Origin: Chlorophyllum brunneum
Lineage: Eukaryota > Basidiomycota > Agaricomycetes > Agaricales > Agaricaceae
Assembly: GCA_963576785.1 (NCBI GenBank)
Contig: OY756141.1
Span: forward strand, 3,658,001-3,722,000
Length of the DNA: 64,000 bases
Reading direction: 5' to 3'
Below, piece after piece: positions 1 to 13,000 of the stretch (positions within the stretch are counted from its first letter, which is position 1; each line of letters starts with the position of its first letter). The translations under genes and the position numbers were made by a program. A model generated the notes under the pieces. It saw nothing but the letters and a program-made list of their open reading frames with translations, was not told the DNA's origin and ran no database searches.

Positions 1-1085
1 ATGAGAGTTGGGGGAATTTGAAGGTTTGACTCGAGTCGCTCTTGAATTAAGCAAAACGTGAAGGTTTGACCTCTTGGTAACATCCGAGGAAAGATAAGAC
101 GTTGCTGAGCTACTCCTCTCTCCGCCGCCGATTGTGCCTTGCAGCCACACTGTGCACAGACGGGGTAAAATAAGGACTTTTTCACAAGCGCGAGAATATT
201 CACCAGTGCCAAGAGGGTTTCCACTGTTCATGTCAAGGTTAAATTTGAAATCACCGCCCAATTCATCCGCAGCAGCAAGAACTCGGTTGTCGACCGCCTG
301 AAGGTGGTTGGGTAGACTAGTGAGGGTTCTCCCGTTGAAGCCATGAACCCTTGGATCGAATTCCCCAGTGATGTTCCGGGGCTCTGTGGGTTGTACGAAA
401 TGTTCGTGCTACTCCGGTTAGCCCGACGTTCCTCGTGGACTACAGGATAATGGGTACCTTTTTAAAATACTGGAGCATCTGTTTCCATGACCATCCCGGA
501 TCACCTGTAACGTCTGCCCACCTGTCATAATCATCCGCAGCTCCTCGAGTATAGAACATCAAGTCTGCATGAGTGGAAGCAATTCATCACTGCGGACCAT
601 GCTTCTAAGAAACATAGGTTCTCACTTATTGAGCTGCTGCCGCCAAGAAGATGCCCGCGAGGATATGTTATCGACCTTCCACCAAAGCCCTCCTGGGCAG
701 TCGTCGTGAAATTCCAGTCATACGGGGAGTTTTGAAGTTTGAACCAGAAGAATGGGACTTGAGAATCTAAGACGCCTTCATTGCTGAAAATGGAAGTCGG
801 TTAAACTGAGGTCGTCAAATACAAGAATGTGCGAACCTAGGACCCGCTTCAATGACCAAGACCTGGAATGATTTTATTTCAGACAACCGGTTAGCAAGCA
901 CGGCTCCCGCTGTCCCTCCTGCGAATATGGTCAATTCAAACATTCAACTACCTCGTTCTTGACTAACCTCCCACGACCACAAAATCGAACTGCTCCTGCT
1001 TCAAGTCATTGAGCTGCTGGTATACCGCACACAGTCCCGAAGAGAAGAGAAGGGGCAGGATTAGGAAAGGAGAAGAGATGATCAT
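1..1085 (-). CDS. GMC oxidoreductase (aryl-alcohol oxidase-like), 3' part outside window
   Basis: FAD-dependent GMC oxidase/dehydrogenase, probably secreted and acting on alcohols. The model splices as 1085..968, 918..837, 783..626, 564..458, 408..204 and 149..<1, all with GT-AG introns and consistent phase. The ATG gives a hydrophobic signal peptide (roughly residues 1-20), then FDFVVVGGGTAG, the dinucleotide-binding motif. Next come VLVIEAGPSNEG, the GMC signature block YPRGHLLGGSSS, YTRGAADDYDRW, GEFDPRVHGFNG and RSSSATSYL, in the same order as in Pleurotus aryl-alcohol oxidase. The C-terminal half, with the catalytic His pair, lies beyond position 1, so activity cannot be judged. It is co-oriented with the MFS genes just upstream. 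Confidence in the family is high. The substrate (aryl alcohol, pyranose or glucose) is open. Confidence 0.88.
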
Positions 1086-1878
1086 CGCTACCAGGTTAAG
1101 TTTTCAGGTCCAATCAAAGGTTCTTATACTTGAGGCTTGGATGATAAACGACCAATGGCTGGCTCTCTTAATATAGTTGGTGAGAATTGCTTGGGACATT
1201 CGATGTTACCCCCTCTGGGATAACGGAGGAAAGGTGATTTTGATGACATGTCAGTGGTGAGGACTGTTTATGTTCTGCTTTGACACTGGGCTATTTTTAC
1301 GTGGGTGGTTCACCAACGATAAGGGTATGCAGGTACGTATATCGACGAGAACGACTTACAGCGTCTGGAAATGAGGTTCCTTGGAGCCAGCCGACTCCAA
1401 CTCCGCCCGTCCGTGGAGACATCAGCTGGCATCAGTTGCCCACAAGTCGGCCACAAGGCTCACAAGCGCGGAATTCACACGGTACTCGGCCAACGGCCCT
1501 TATTTTTAAATCGCCCAGGGTATTTCTCCGTACAACATGGCGGAGCGGTATAGCCATATGAAAGATTGAATGACTGACATGTTACCGTTTAAATTGATCT
1601 GAAGGTATATTCGAAGCATAGAAGCGGGAATCGATCCGTGTATTGATCGTACTGTATCATCACTATGAGGCATTCTATTCACGGGTGCGGGGGGCCTTGC
1701 AAGCGATTCAACACGTGTGGACTTAGCAAACTTGTTGACAGATGCGAAACAGCTCAGTAGGTCGGATTGACACATACCTTGGCAGAAGGCCGGCATCACC
1801 GGGTAGTTGAAACGTCCTTGTGGGGCCACGATCAGTAAGGGTCGTAGAAAATTATGTGTACACCCTGACTATCGCTTT
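1086..1878. other. intergenic, GMC promoter / MFS1 3' flank
   Basis: No supportable gene. Open frames here are short and match no family I recognise. The stretch should hold the promoter of the GMC gene (which starts at 1085, leftward) and the 3' flank of the MFS gene ending at 1879. Confidence 0.5.
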
Positions 1879-3914
1879 TTAATTATTGTCGGAAGTAGTG
1901 TAGCCAATGTCAGCCCAGGACCTCATTTTGTCACCATAGCGAGTTGTAAAGACAAGAACCCTGTTTCATCTTTTGCTCAGTGAGTTAACCCGGCGGACGA
2001 GAGCCCGGACGTACCCAAACCCCATCCAAGCCAGTATCGCTGCCAAGATAGTTGTTGCCAGGAATCCATAAGTATTGATCATTGGCATGATTCCGGCGAT
2101 TGAGAATGCCAGAAGGAAGAAACGTAGGCCGCTGTTTCCAGGATTAGACTAACTACGTGCGGATGTTTGTCCTGAACATACTTGCTGCAGGCCACAACTT
2201 CGGCGCTACGTGAATGCAATATATCAACACAATATGCCGATGATGGGCTCACGACTATCACGACCTGTAGCCCGCGCTAAGTGGTGATTCCTGGCGGGTA
2301 AGACGAAAACTCACCCCCAACCCGTTGAAAAAGAGTAAGATCAAATTCAGTACCAACCCGGTAGGTCCCTCGACGTAGTGAGTGACTAAACCGCAGCCGA
2401 GGACAGACAAAGGAGCAAATAACAATCCGCCTAAGAGTGTTGCCCTGAGACGATCTTCGGGATACCAGACTCCGCCTCTCTTAGCCTTCCAGTGAACGAT
2501 GATTCTGTCGGAGAGGCGCCCAGCGACAGGAGCCCCGACTGAAGCGCAATATAACCCATAAAATACTCGGTCAAGAAGAGGAAAACACACTTGTGTTGCC
2601 TAACCCACATGGAAGGAAACAGGCCCCTATCAAGGCTGCGTTATCTATGTTGTAGCGTTTGCCCTGCAATCTGAGTAAGCCTCAACGGTCTGATGTTTCA
2701 ACGGCCAACTTACTATCGTGTATGCAAGGGGAAGGAGTAGAACTGTCCTGTGTGAGTGCATAGTGTGACACTTGAGGTCTCAAATTTACCAAAATCCGTC
2801 AGGATGATGAGAAACATGGCAACAGACTGTGAGGAATAACGGTGAAATAGTTGCCACTCATATAATCACTTCGAACCCACCACACAGCAAATATTAGGAC
2901 TACGCAACAGATTGAGTGGTTGAATAGGATTGGGGAAGATGGGTAGCCAACTGCGTCCAACATATCCCGATTGCCGGAATCTGTCAATGCCGCGAGTACC
3001 AGGATGACTTGTTTCAGGGCAAGCAAATAAAATCATCACGAATGAAATGAGTCCGAATATTCCAAGGCACAGTTGCATAAACCTCCAGGATGCATGTTGC
3101 GCGGCAAACCCTGTTGTTTAGTTTCGTGAGCTCGGGAACAGATGCGGCAGGACTAAAGAAACCAAACCTCCGATCGGGGGAGCCAAAGCGGGTCCGAGTA
3201 GTACCCCCTTTGCGAAGTAGAAGACCGGATAAGTGTGGGCAACACACGTCCATCCGTGGTACTCACTGCAAAGAAGAAGCCCATTCCCATACCCCTCTCC
3301 TCTAGCTTGTATATGTCACCTATGACGCCTGCACCAACAGCCATACCAGGGGAGGCGCCAGCACATTGCCAAAACCTCCAAAACAGAAGCTGGGGCATGT
3401 CTTGTGCTGCCGCAACTCCGACCGACCCGATAATGGAAAGGGGGAGGGCAAAGAGATATACGGGCCGCCGTCCGTCTGATGTAGCTCAGTTAAAGTAATA
3501 TTTCAAACCTGTTGTTACTTACAGAAGGTTGAGTAGGTTGCGGCAGGCAACGCACTCATGGAATTGGCTAAAACTGACAAACTGACCGCAAAGCTTCAAG
3601 GGCTCAATAATTCGCATTCGTCACCTGAACGGGTGCTAACCTGACACTTTGTCCCGAAGTATTCAAGTCTTTCGCAATTTGAGGTATTGAGGGATAGAAT
3701 GTTCCAGATATAAACACTAGTAGGCAGGATGTTTAAGCCGGGTGATGCACTAAGTACGAAATCAAGAGGCAGACAACATACATGGCATTAAGCCACACCA
3801 GGAGACGATTGCGACGATGAATTTTTTGTAGGTTGGTGAAAACCGTTGATAAACCAGCTCATGCTTAGATAAGAGTGACGCATCGCGTAAAAGGGGGCTC
3901 TCCTCAGAAACCAT
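1879..3914 (-). CDS. MFS transporter, DHA1-type drug/metabolite exporter (copy 1)
   Basis: Twelve-helix proton antiporter of the major facilitator superfamily, DHA1-like, expected in the plasma membrane and exporting drugs or metabolites. Start MVSEESPLLRDA; the cytosolic N-tail reads KHELVYQRFSP. Diagnostic segments in order: DGRRPVYLFALPL-type loop 2-3 motif (here YGRRPVYLF), GVIGDIYKLEERG, GVLLGPALAPPIGG, ASWRFMQL, FACPETSHPGTRGID, GKRYNIDNAALIG, GAPVAGRLSDR and WYPEDRLRAT. The last exon begins after a GT-AG intron at a GFG codon and ends RYGDKMRSWADIGYTT. About ten short introns; all exons I traced keep frame. It is the downstream member of three tandem copies and most like copy 2. The substrate is unknown. 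Confidence 0.85.
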
Positions 3915-4863
3915 GAGTGGGGACTGAGCAGCAAGTGGTCGAAGGGCAGGGAGACTTCCGGTCCGACTATTTATATGTCCACGAGGCCTTCCTAGATGCA
4001 CGGAAAACTTCATTCTCGGATGCGAGAGTGAGCTAGTATCATAATTGGTATGATAACGCCCGAAGAAGACATGGTGTTCGGTCGCGTCGAAGTCTAAAGT
4101 AAGTTGTATTTCATCACGTGAGGTCAAGTCCATTGCTCCGAACTTCTGGTTTCTTGAATCTCCCTATGCCCCGTTCAGAAGCTCGGCAGATTATAAATAC
4201 AGGTTTACCCCAAGCCACCAAATGGTGTTGTTATCCATGGGGTGTTCTCCTATTAGCTTTCGTCTCATACCGAACAACCGACGAGGACCCAGGGAAATAA
4301 CCAAACGCATTTAACATTGGCAGGACAGAAGTTGTCGACTCACTTTGTGACATCAAACATCGCATCAGGATTGGACCACAATCCACTTGATATTGTTCTC
4401 CAACTCACTACACATTCACTCCCTATTCGTCCGTCGTTCCCTCTCACCTCATACTCGTTCCCTCTCATGTCCCGCATTACCCGCTAATCAGCATTGGGTG
4501 CACGGGCTCGAAGTAATCATGCTTCAGAGTGTAGCGAGCAGTTTGATAGTGGAAAGTGTATTAGTCGCCTATATCCAAATCTTCGTCATCGTCAACAAAC
4601 GAGACAGTACACACAGCACTTTGAAGCTTCCAGCCCCCCTTCCCCCGCTCCGAATCGCCGAGCCGATGTAATTTGCACGATCCCGAACAGAAGAGTCTCC
4701 CATCGCCGCCGGACCACGTCCCCAAGCGCAATCAAGTCTTATATCCGGGAACCAGGTGCTTTTACCTTAATAAACTCTGTCGAAAATACCTTGGTGTATT
4801 CGGTGTTTCCTTATGAGGCTATGATCAGCCGCAATCGTGTTTACACCCGGAATTATCACTTGT
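3915..4863. repeat. intergenic with dispersed repeat copy A (core about 4074-4560)
   Basis: No gene. This stretch carries diverged sequence blocks that recur in the same order at 15472-15735. They include a perfect 18-nt match (4074-4091 against 15472-15489), the block around 4356-4379, the block starting near 4393, and the block near 4491-4515. The element is non-coding and has no recognisable transposase or terminal repeat. It could be a degenerate MITE or other non-autonomous element, or an old segmental copy. It also spans the promoter of MFS copy 1. Confidence 0.55.
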
Positions 4864-6927
4864 TTAATTATTGTCGGAAGTAGTGTAACCAATATCAGCC
4901 CAAGCCCTCATTTTATCACCATAGCGAATTGTAAGAACAAGCACCCTATATTACCTCACTCAATAACTTTATTCAGTGCTTGAGAGACGACAAGGACGTA
5001 CCCAAATCCTATCCAAGCCAATATCGCTGACAAAGTAGTAGTTGCCAGGAATCCATAAGCATTGATCATTGGCATGATTCCAGCAATCGCGAATGTCAAA
5101 AGGAAGGATCGGAAGCCCCTATTTCCGCGGTTAGAAAAAAAAAAAACTACTAAAGAGTAGTTTTTTTTGGAAACATACTGGTTGCAGGCCATGACTTCGG
5201 CACTACGTGAATGCAATATATCAACGGAGTAAGCCGCGGATGGGCTGAGAACGATGTCAACCTAAAAATAGTCGTAAATAGCGACTCTTTAGAGGAGAGA
5301 AGATAAAGGGCTTACCCCTAGCCCGTTGAAAAAGAGGAAGATCAAATTCAGTATCAGCCCAGTAGGCCCTCCGACGTAGTGAGTTGCCAAACCGCAACCT
5401 AGAACAGACAAAGGTACGAATACCAATCCGCCTAATACCGTTGCCCTGAGACGATCCTCGGGGTACCACACTCCGCCTCTTTTAGCCTTCCAGCGAACGA
5501 TGATTCTATCGGAGATGCGTCCAGCAACGGGGGCTCCAACTGTGTTACGTTGTCAAACCGAGTCAAGCCGCAGTAGTTCAAGGAGAGGAAGACCTACTCA
5601 TGTTGCCTAATCCGGCAGGAAGGAAACAGGCCCCTATCAAGGCCTGGTTATCTATGTTATAGCGTTTGCCCTGGATAATGAGTAAGCGTCCATCGTCCTA
5701 CACTTCGACAGTCGAACTCACTATGGTATATGCGAGAGGGACAAGTAGAACTGTCATCTATTAGTACATCACCAAACAGCCAATTTCTCAAAACTCACCG
5801 TAATCCGTAAGGAGAATAAAAAGCCCGCCAACAGACTTTGAGCACAAAGAACAAACATATAAGTTCATTTCCATTTGCAAAACCACTTTTGAACTTACCA
5901 CACAGCAAATATTGGGACTACGCAACAGATTTAGTGATTTAAGGGGGTTAACCAACACCGGTAACCAACTACGTCCAACATATCCCGATTGTCGGAGTCT
6001 GTCAATGCCGCGTGTACCAGGATGACTTGTTTCAGGAAAAGCAATGAACATAACCACGAATGAAATGAAACCAAATATTCCCAAGCACAGTTGCATAAAT
6101 CTCCAGGACGCATAATGCGCGGCAAGTCCTATAGTCAGCTGATGAGTTCAGAACTAGATGTAGTGAAACCGAAAAGCCCAAACCTCCGACCGGGGGAGCC
6201 AAAGCGGGTCCAAGTAGTATCCCCTTTGCGAAATAGAACATCAACACCTACAAGCGCCAACTCAATATAGCAACTCACCGCAAGGAAGAAACCCATCCCA
6301 GTACCTCTTTCTTCCAACTTGTATATGTCACCTATGACGCCTGCACCAACAACCATACCAGGTGAAGCTCCAGCACACTGCCAAAACCTCCAAAACAGGA
6401 GCCGGGGCATATCTTGCGCCGCCGCAACTCCAACCGACCCAATAATGGAAAGGGGGAGAGCAAAGAGATATATAGGCCGCCGTCCGTCTGATGCAACTCA
6501 GCAAAATTGTCTTTCAGAACCTTGTTACTACTCACAAAATGTGGAATATGATGCGGCAGCCAAAGCACCCAAAGAAGCAGCTAAAACCGATAAACTAACC
6601 GCAAGACTTGATCCATGGTTCAACACTTTGTCGCCTGAGTAAAGGAACCAGTCCTCACCTGACATTCTGTCCCGAAGTATTCAAGTCTCTCGCAATCTGG
6701 GGTATCGAAGGATAAAATGTACCAGATATAAACACTAGCGAAAAGTGAGTTAAACCGTACATCAAGTGCAAATCTCAAACTGCAGATAACATACATGGCA
6801 TTAAACCACAATAAGAGACGATTGCGACGATGAATTTTTTGTAGGTTGGGGAAAACCGTTGATAAACCAGCTCGTGCTTGGATATGGGTAGTCCATCGGG
6901 TAAAAGGGGGCTCTCCTCGGATGTCAT
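4864..6927 (-). CDS. MFS transporter, DHA1-type drug/metabolite exporter (copy 2)
   Basis: Tandem paralogue of the preceding transporter, with a collinear exon pattern and obviously similar DNA, including its 3' end. Start MTSEESPLLPDG, followed by KHELVYQRFSP. It retains GRRPIYLFALPL, GVIGDIYKLEERG, GILLGPALAPPVGG, FPETSHPGTRGID, GAPVAGRISDR, WYPEDRLRAT and the terminal RYGDKMRAWADIGYTT. The frame is intact in every exon traced, so it is probably functional. The intron near 5120-5178 contains a perfect hairpin, listed separately. An earlier stop at 4956 would arise if the last intron were retained. Expected location is the plasma membrane; substrate unknown. Confidence 0.85.
5139..5168. repeat. 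perfect 13-bp hairpin inside an MFS intron
   Basis: Thirteen bases of A-run plus CTACT (5139-5151) pair perfectly with 5156-5168 across a four-base loop. It lies within the intron between the VMACNQ exon and the final transmembrane exons of MFS copy 2. The equivalent intron of copy 1 has no such hairpin. Confidence 0.8.
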
Positions 6928-7226
6928 AAGGGACAGGTGGGGGTCAAAAGGAAAGGCTCCGACTATTTATATGTTCCCAGAATTTTCGCATGGTGCATTG
7001 GGTCCGTCGAAGACCAGAAGCAATAAGGGTCACCGGTCCGAACATCCGGGCCGAGCTTTATTTGATTTACGAAGGCAAAAGTGTCCTCAGCACTGATTAT
7101 GTTACGATAATTACAGGCCTCGTGCCCACGTCTGGGGTCTAATTTATTTTTATTGATTCGCTACTGGGTAGTTTGTACCTGTGCTCGTTTCCCACCTCGT
7201 TTGCCCCTTCAACAGATCAAAACACA

Positions 7227-9238
7227 TTACGTTGTATATCCCATATTGATCCAAGCTCTCATCGAGTCACCACACAATATGGTCACCCATAAGATCCTGA
7301 AAGATAATCAGATAACAGCTGTCATTTCGCACAGAAACGACTTACAAAAATCCAAGGCAAGCTAATGCAGCCGAAATAATATTGGTTGTGAGATGACCCA
7401 ATGTGTGTACCATGGGCAGAATAGCAGCCGTCGACACCGACAATGCGAGATAGCGAAAAGCGCTTGTGGATGCGATGAACTCCAATGATGTCAGTCAAAT
7501 GTCATCAACTCACTTGATAACAGCAGCACTTTCAGCGCTTCTCGAATGTAGAATATCGACAACATAAGCGCCACACGGTGTCAGTACGATGTCAACCTTC
7601 TCATCAGGTTAGGCCACGGTATTCCTTCTGGGGTTCGCATAAACCTACCGCAACACCAGTGAAAAACAGGCAGACTAGATTCAAGACTAGACCTATAGTT
7701 CCAGGAACGTATTTTGTTATCACTGCAGAGAGGATGACAGCGACGGGCAGGAAGACCCCGAAAAGCGTAGCACGAAGTCGATCCTCTGGGTACCATATAC
7801 CACGTTTCCTGTTCCAACGGATAACAACGAGATCCGAAATCCATCCTGAGAGTGGTGCACCGACTAGATGTATACTATCACATTTATATCCGGTAAAGAA
7901 TGTCAAAGTAAATACTCACTCGCGTTTCCAATGCCGCACGGCAAGAAACAGGCGCCGATGATGGTTTCGTTGACGATGCCATAGCGCTTACCCTGCGGTC
8001 TGTGAGAAGACGGTTGTCACGTCTCTGACAGCACTCACAATGGTATATGCAAGCGGGACGAGTAGTACTGGACAATGAACCATTAGTACAGTACCAAAAT
8101 AGTGCAGCACCAAAACTAACCAAAATCACACTGAAGTATCAAGAAGCTGCTCAATGACTGGAATAGCTGAATGAGATGGGATCTCGGAGTATTAGTTGGG
8201 TGGGGTTTGACTCACCACCGCAAGAATGGAGGGACTCTGGAGCATCTTCAGCTGAGAGAACGGATTTAGAATGATGGGTCTCCAACTGGGGTGTACCCTG
8301 CCTTCACATTCGTATCTGTCCAGCCCCCGAGAGCCTGGATGACATGTTTCAGGAAACCAGAGTAAGATACATATAAACGCCGCCAACGCGAAAATGGCTA
8401 GGGTGAGATGTAGAACCCTCCAAGAGAAATGGTGGGCAAAGAAACCTGAGAACCGACACCTTAGTCAATCTTCCGGAAGATCCGTTTTGATGCTTACCTC
8501 CGATCATAGGAGCCAAGGCTAGCCCCACCAGGGTTGCCTGTGCAGAAACGTCAGTAATGGGATAGTCTTGTCAGGAACAACCTTACTCCATAATAGCTCC
8601 CCATGGCACGACCGCGTTCCTCGAGGCGGTATATATCACCAATGACACCAAACCCAACAGAAGTCCCTGGAGACGCTCCCATGGCTTGCAGAAACCTAAA
8701 CGCCAAAAGCTGCTCCACAGTATGTGCTTTGGCGACTCCAATAGAACCTATTACCATCACTGGTAGTGAATAAAGGTATGCAGGTCGGCGGCCATCTAAT
8801 GAATCGATTAGTATCCGAGACACCACGCCAGAAGGACGCAGACGTACAAAAGGTTGCATAGGCGGAACCAATCAAAGAACCAAGAGCCGCAGCGAGAATG
8901 TAAATACTAACGGCGAAACTGTAGTGACGAAGCTCAAGATCCGGGAATGCGCATATACCCCATGATAAAATCTCACCTTACAGCTTCTCCCGTGGTATCA
9001 AGTTCCTTTGCAATTTGTGGTATAGATGGAATAAATGTGCCAGAGGTAAAGACTGTTACATGGTTATCAGTAAGGGGGAATCGGGCGAAATGCAAAGGGA
9101 CTCACAAGGAACTAATCCTCCCCAAGAAACAATCACGACAATGAGCCTTTTCTTTGCTGGTGAGAACCTATCATATAAAACATCCCCTTTTCCTATATCG
9201 TTCTCCAACAAGGGTGTCCTCTCGTCAACGCCAGACAT
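7227..9238 (-). CDS. MFS transporter, DHA1-type exporter (copy 3)
   Basis: Third, more diverged member of the tandem MFS array. Start MSGVDERTPLLEND; the tail DVLYDRFSPAKKR is equivalent to that of copies 1 and 2. Visible motifs: GRRPAYLYSLPVM, ASPGTSVGFGVIGDIYRLEERG, FFAHHFSWRVL-type region, WFPETCHPGSRGLDR, GAPLSGWISD and WYPEDRLRAT. The last exon is reached by a GT-AG intron after GFL and ends CGDSMRAWINMGYTT. Family-typical features are retained and no frame break was seen. Its greater divergence suggests an older duplication than the copy 1/copy 2 split. Transport substrate unknown. Confidence 0.83.
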
Positions 9239-10043
9239 AATATACGAACGAGAAGAAGAAAAGTCTGAAAAGCTTAGAGCTTCAAACCTCTAAGATCCGA
9301 AAGGTAAAAAGGGGGGTTGGGGGGAGAAGGGAAGTCAACAACAACCAAGTAAAAAGCAAAAAGAACTTAAAAAGCCTTTCCGGCACATGGTGAATACAAC
9401 CGGAACGAGCCTTGGAGAAATCTAGACTCTCCATCCGTAAACAACTCAAAACTTGTCAAAAAAAAAAAAAAAGAAGAGCAATCAATTTAGTCAGATTATG
9501 AGACGTCGTCGAGATCCGATCTATGAAGTAACTCCTTCCCTAGAACTGTTTCAAAACAGAGAAGAGTTAGTAAGCAAACCCCGCGGGTTTCGTTTCCCCA
9601 TCGAAGTTGAGAAGAGGGGAAAGCAAAGGGGGCGATAAATGATGACTGAATCCGAATGCCGTACAATTGCTACCAATCCTTCAAAAGAAGAGTCCAACCA
9701 ACCCTCAGAGAAACTTTTCGAGAAATCACGTACCGTAGAAAGATATACAACCTCCTGTCATACCACCGGAGCATAACAAGTATACCAAAATGAAAGACTC
9801 ACCCCTTTCTGACCCTTCAAAATCATCCCTTATACTCCGCAACCCCAACCCAAAGTCATGTGTCCCACTGGCCCTTTAAAATCGGGCCTCGGAACCAAAA
9901 CCCGCTTCTTCTTCCCACCAAGAACACAACCAACATAACGGGTTTCTATAATCATAAATGATGTTATTACACAGTGAGTAAACGAAAGAACATTAAAAAC
10001 AAAACCAGTACGGAAAAAAAAGGCCCGAAACGGAATAATCTCA
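9239..10043. other. intergenic, AT/purine-rich
   Basis: Holds the MFS copy 3 promoter and the 3' flank of the coiled-coil gene. It has a poly-A tract near 9457-9470 and purine-rich DNA but no convincing gene. Confidence 0.5.
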
Positions 10044-13000
10044 TTACGAAGGTTTATTAGACTCAACAACATCCTCAAGCTTCCTCTCCCTTTTCAACGC
10101 CTTTTCAAGCTGACTTTGTAAATTCCTAAAAAAAAAAGAAAAAAAGACGAAGTCAATTATCAACCTTCTATAACCCAACCCCCAAAACCCACTCACCTAA
10201 TATTATTCTCCAACTCCCCAACCCTCTCCTTACTCCCCTGCCTTTCCCTCTTAACCCTCTCCTCCGCACTCTTCAACCTAACCTCATACTCCTTCACCCT
10301 CACATCCCACTTCCCATCCACAACCTCACTCCTCCTATTCATCCCCGCAACCTTCTCCTCCATCCCCAAAAGCTGATTCTGCGCATTATTCAACCTCCGT
10401 TCTGCATTTATAGCTCTAGCTTGCAAAGATTTGATTTCCGAATTCGATTCGGCTGAAGGGGGAGATGATGATGACAGTTTTTTTAGTTGAGTCGTTAATT
10501 CGTTATTACTCGTCTACACGTAAAAATGATCAGTTTTTGAATTGAATTGAATCACCAACGCACTTTAAGAACCTCCAATTCCCCTTCCTTCATTATAAAC
10601 TTCCTCCTCCACCCAGCCTTCACATCCACAAATCCCTTCACCCCATTCTCAAATCTATCAATCTGCTTCCACCTAACCTCCAACTGCCTCTTAATCTCAT
10701 TCAACTTGTCCACATACCTCCCTTCAACTTCTTTACACCGTTTATCAAAATCCAATTGAATTTGACTTAGCGCTTTGAGCCTTGTTATGAGATTATCGTG
10801 GAATACGTTGAAATTGGTGTATGGTTTCGTTTCGCCCGCGTTTCCTTTTTTCTATATCACAAGTGTGTGTGTGTGTGAGTTGGGGTTGAAAAGATGAACG
10901 TACGGGTAGTTTATCCACACCCAAAATCTTATCCATATACTGATAAATCGTCAACAACAACGTATTCCTCTCCGTCAACTGATCCCTATACATATTCTCC
11001 TTCCCAACCCCAACCCTCTCCTCCCTCCCCAACCTCTCCTCCAACTCCCCCACCCTCCCCTTATACCCCTCCATCTCCTCCCTCACCTTCCTCATCTCCC
11101 CCAACTCCAAATCCAATTTCCCCGAAACATTCAGCCTGGATTGCGTCTGGGCAGCCAACTGCGACGCCAAATCCCGATTCTCGTGGTGGAGTTTATCGAT
11201 TTGAGAATCTTTGGATAGGGTTTGTTGTTGTGTTGAATCTAGTGTTTTGCGTGTGCGCGCAAGTTCGTCTTCGACTCTTTCGAGATCACGTTTGAATCGA
11301 TCCAATTCGAGTTGAAGTGAAAATCTCGTCGTAGTATCCACTTCTCCTCTCCTCTTGCTCTCTTCTTCTAATCCCTCCAACGTACTCTGCACCGCGTGTA
11401 AATCATTTTCACGTTGAGAGTACAACGATTGAAGTCGATTTAACTCATAAAGGGTGTTTTGAAGTGTGGATTCCTTGGATTCGAGAGCGAGTTTGGATTT
11501 ACGAACTTCGTCGGCGTGTTTACGAGAGAGATCGTCGAGAGTGCGTTGATGGGAGGTTTGGAGTTGGTCGAGTTGGGATGAGAGTTCGTTGATTTGGCGT
11601 GTGAGATCTTCTTGGAGGAGTTTGTGTTGATGTAATTCGCGATGACAAGATTCGTAAATATCGGTCGTTTCTTGTAGTTCCGCACGAACTTGGCCGAGTT
11701 TCTGTATTTCAACTCAGACATTAGCATCACTAAAGATGGTCAAAACGCACCTCTTTAAGAGCAGCAGATAACGCTTCCAATCGTTCCCTCTCAACCATAT
11801 CATCCTCCCTCATCCTCTCAGCTTCCTCCTTGATTTTATCATTCTCATCCTCGAGAATATAAATATCTTCACCAAGTTTATCAATCGTAACTCTCATAGC
11901 ATCAATTTGAGCATCCTTCGTCTCGGCTTGAACTTCCAAATCATTCAACGCAATTTCGAATTCGGCTCGAAGATCATTATTACGAGATTCGAATTCCGAT
12001 ATGTTGAGTCGTAGATCGCGAACTTCTGTTTCGCGTTCCGCCAAAACCTATAAACAAGTGTTAACGGAAGAAAGGATCAGGGAAGTAGTGGGCGCACGTC
12101 TTTGAGTTCTTCAGATTGCATTCTCGCTTCCTCCACTTCACCTCTCCACTCATCTTCAACAACTTCTACAATCCTCTTATGCTCCTTCACAAGCTCCTCA
12201 ATCTCCGTATTCTTCTCATCAACTTCATCTTCCTTCTGTTGAACCTCAATCAACAACGCCGCAACTCTATCCCTCATCGTATTCAAATCATCTTCAACCG
12301 CCTCCCTTTCCTCCCTTTCTTCCAGAATCATCGCGCGTGAATGACTTCTTTCCAAGGAATCCGTTTCACGTTTTCTCGAGATTTCGTCGATTTGAAGTTT
12401 GAGAGTGTCGACTAGATCTAGGAGATCTTCTTTATCGTCGTCGCGTTGGGAGAGAAACTCGGCTTGATCTTGGAGTTTATGGTGCATTTCGGCAAGTTCG
12501 TCTTCGAGTTCGGATATACGTTGTTTCAAGCGTGTGCGTGATTCGGATGAAGATGCAGAAGGGGAGTTGAGGGAATCGTCGTGTTGGTGATGTTCGAGAA
12601 GATCTTTGAGACGTTCGATTTCGTCCATGTTGTCTTGTAGCAATTCCCTGACACCTTCGAGTTCATCTTCCAACTGGGCATTATGCATCTCCAATTCGCG
12701 CACGACATCATCATTCTCATCTCCCTGACTAGCTCTCAACCTTCTCAATTCCCTAATCTCCCTTTCCCTTTCTTCCAATCTATCTTCCAAATCACGGTTG
12801 GTAGTAGTCGAAGAGGATCCTTGTTGTTGTTGAGATTCGAGTTCACGTTCGAGTTGAAGTACGAGTTTTTTGAGCTTCTTAAGTTCCATGTTGCGTTGTT
12901 GGACTTCGATCTTGAGATTGATGTTTTGTTTGAGTGCGGCGTCGATTTGATCTGGAGCGAGCTGAGCGAGACGTTCTTCGAGAAAGTGAACGCGGAGCTT

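Noticed and set aside
4956..4982. Stop at 4956 as the end of MFS copy 2
   Set aside because: Reading through the last intron gives this end, but splicing restores a C-terminal block conserved in all four MFS copies and ending at 4864.
10860..10880. TG-rich microsatellite as a regulatory element
   Set aside because: It lies in an intron of the coiled-coil gene and is an ordinary short dinucleotide repeat.
10894..11295. Pro/Ser-rich plus-strand ORF of 133 residues
   Set aside because: Antisense shadow of the coiled-coil gene; the low-complexity composition mirrors the Glu/Lys-rich coding strand.
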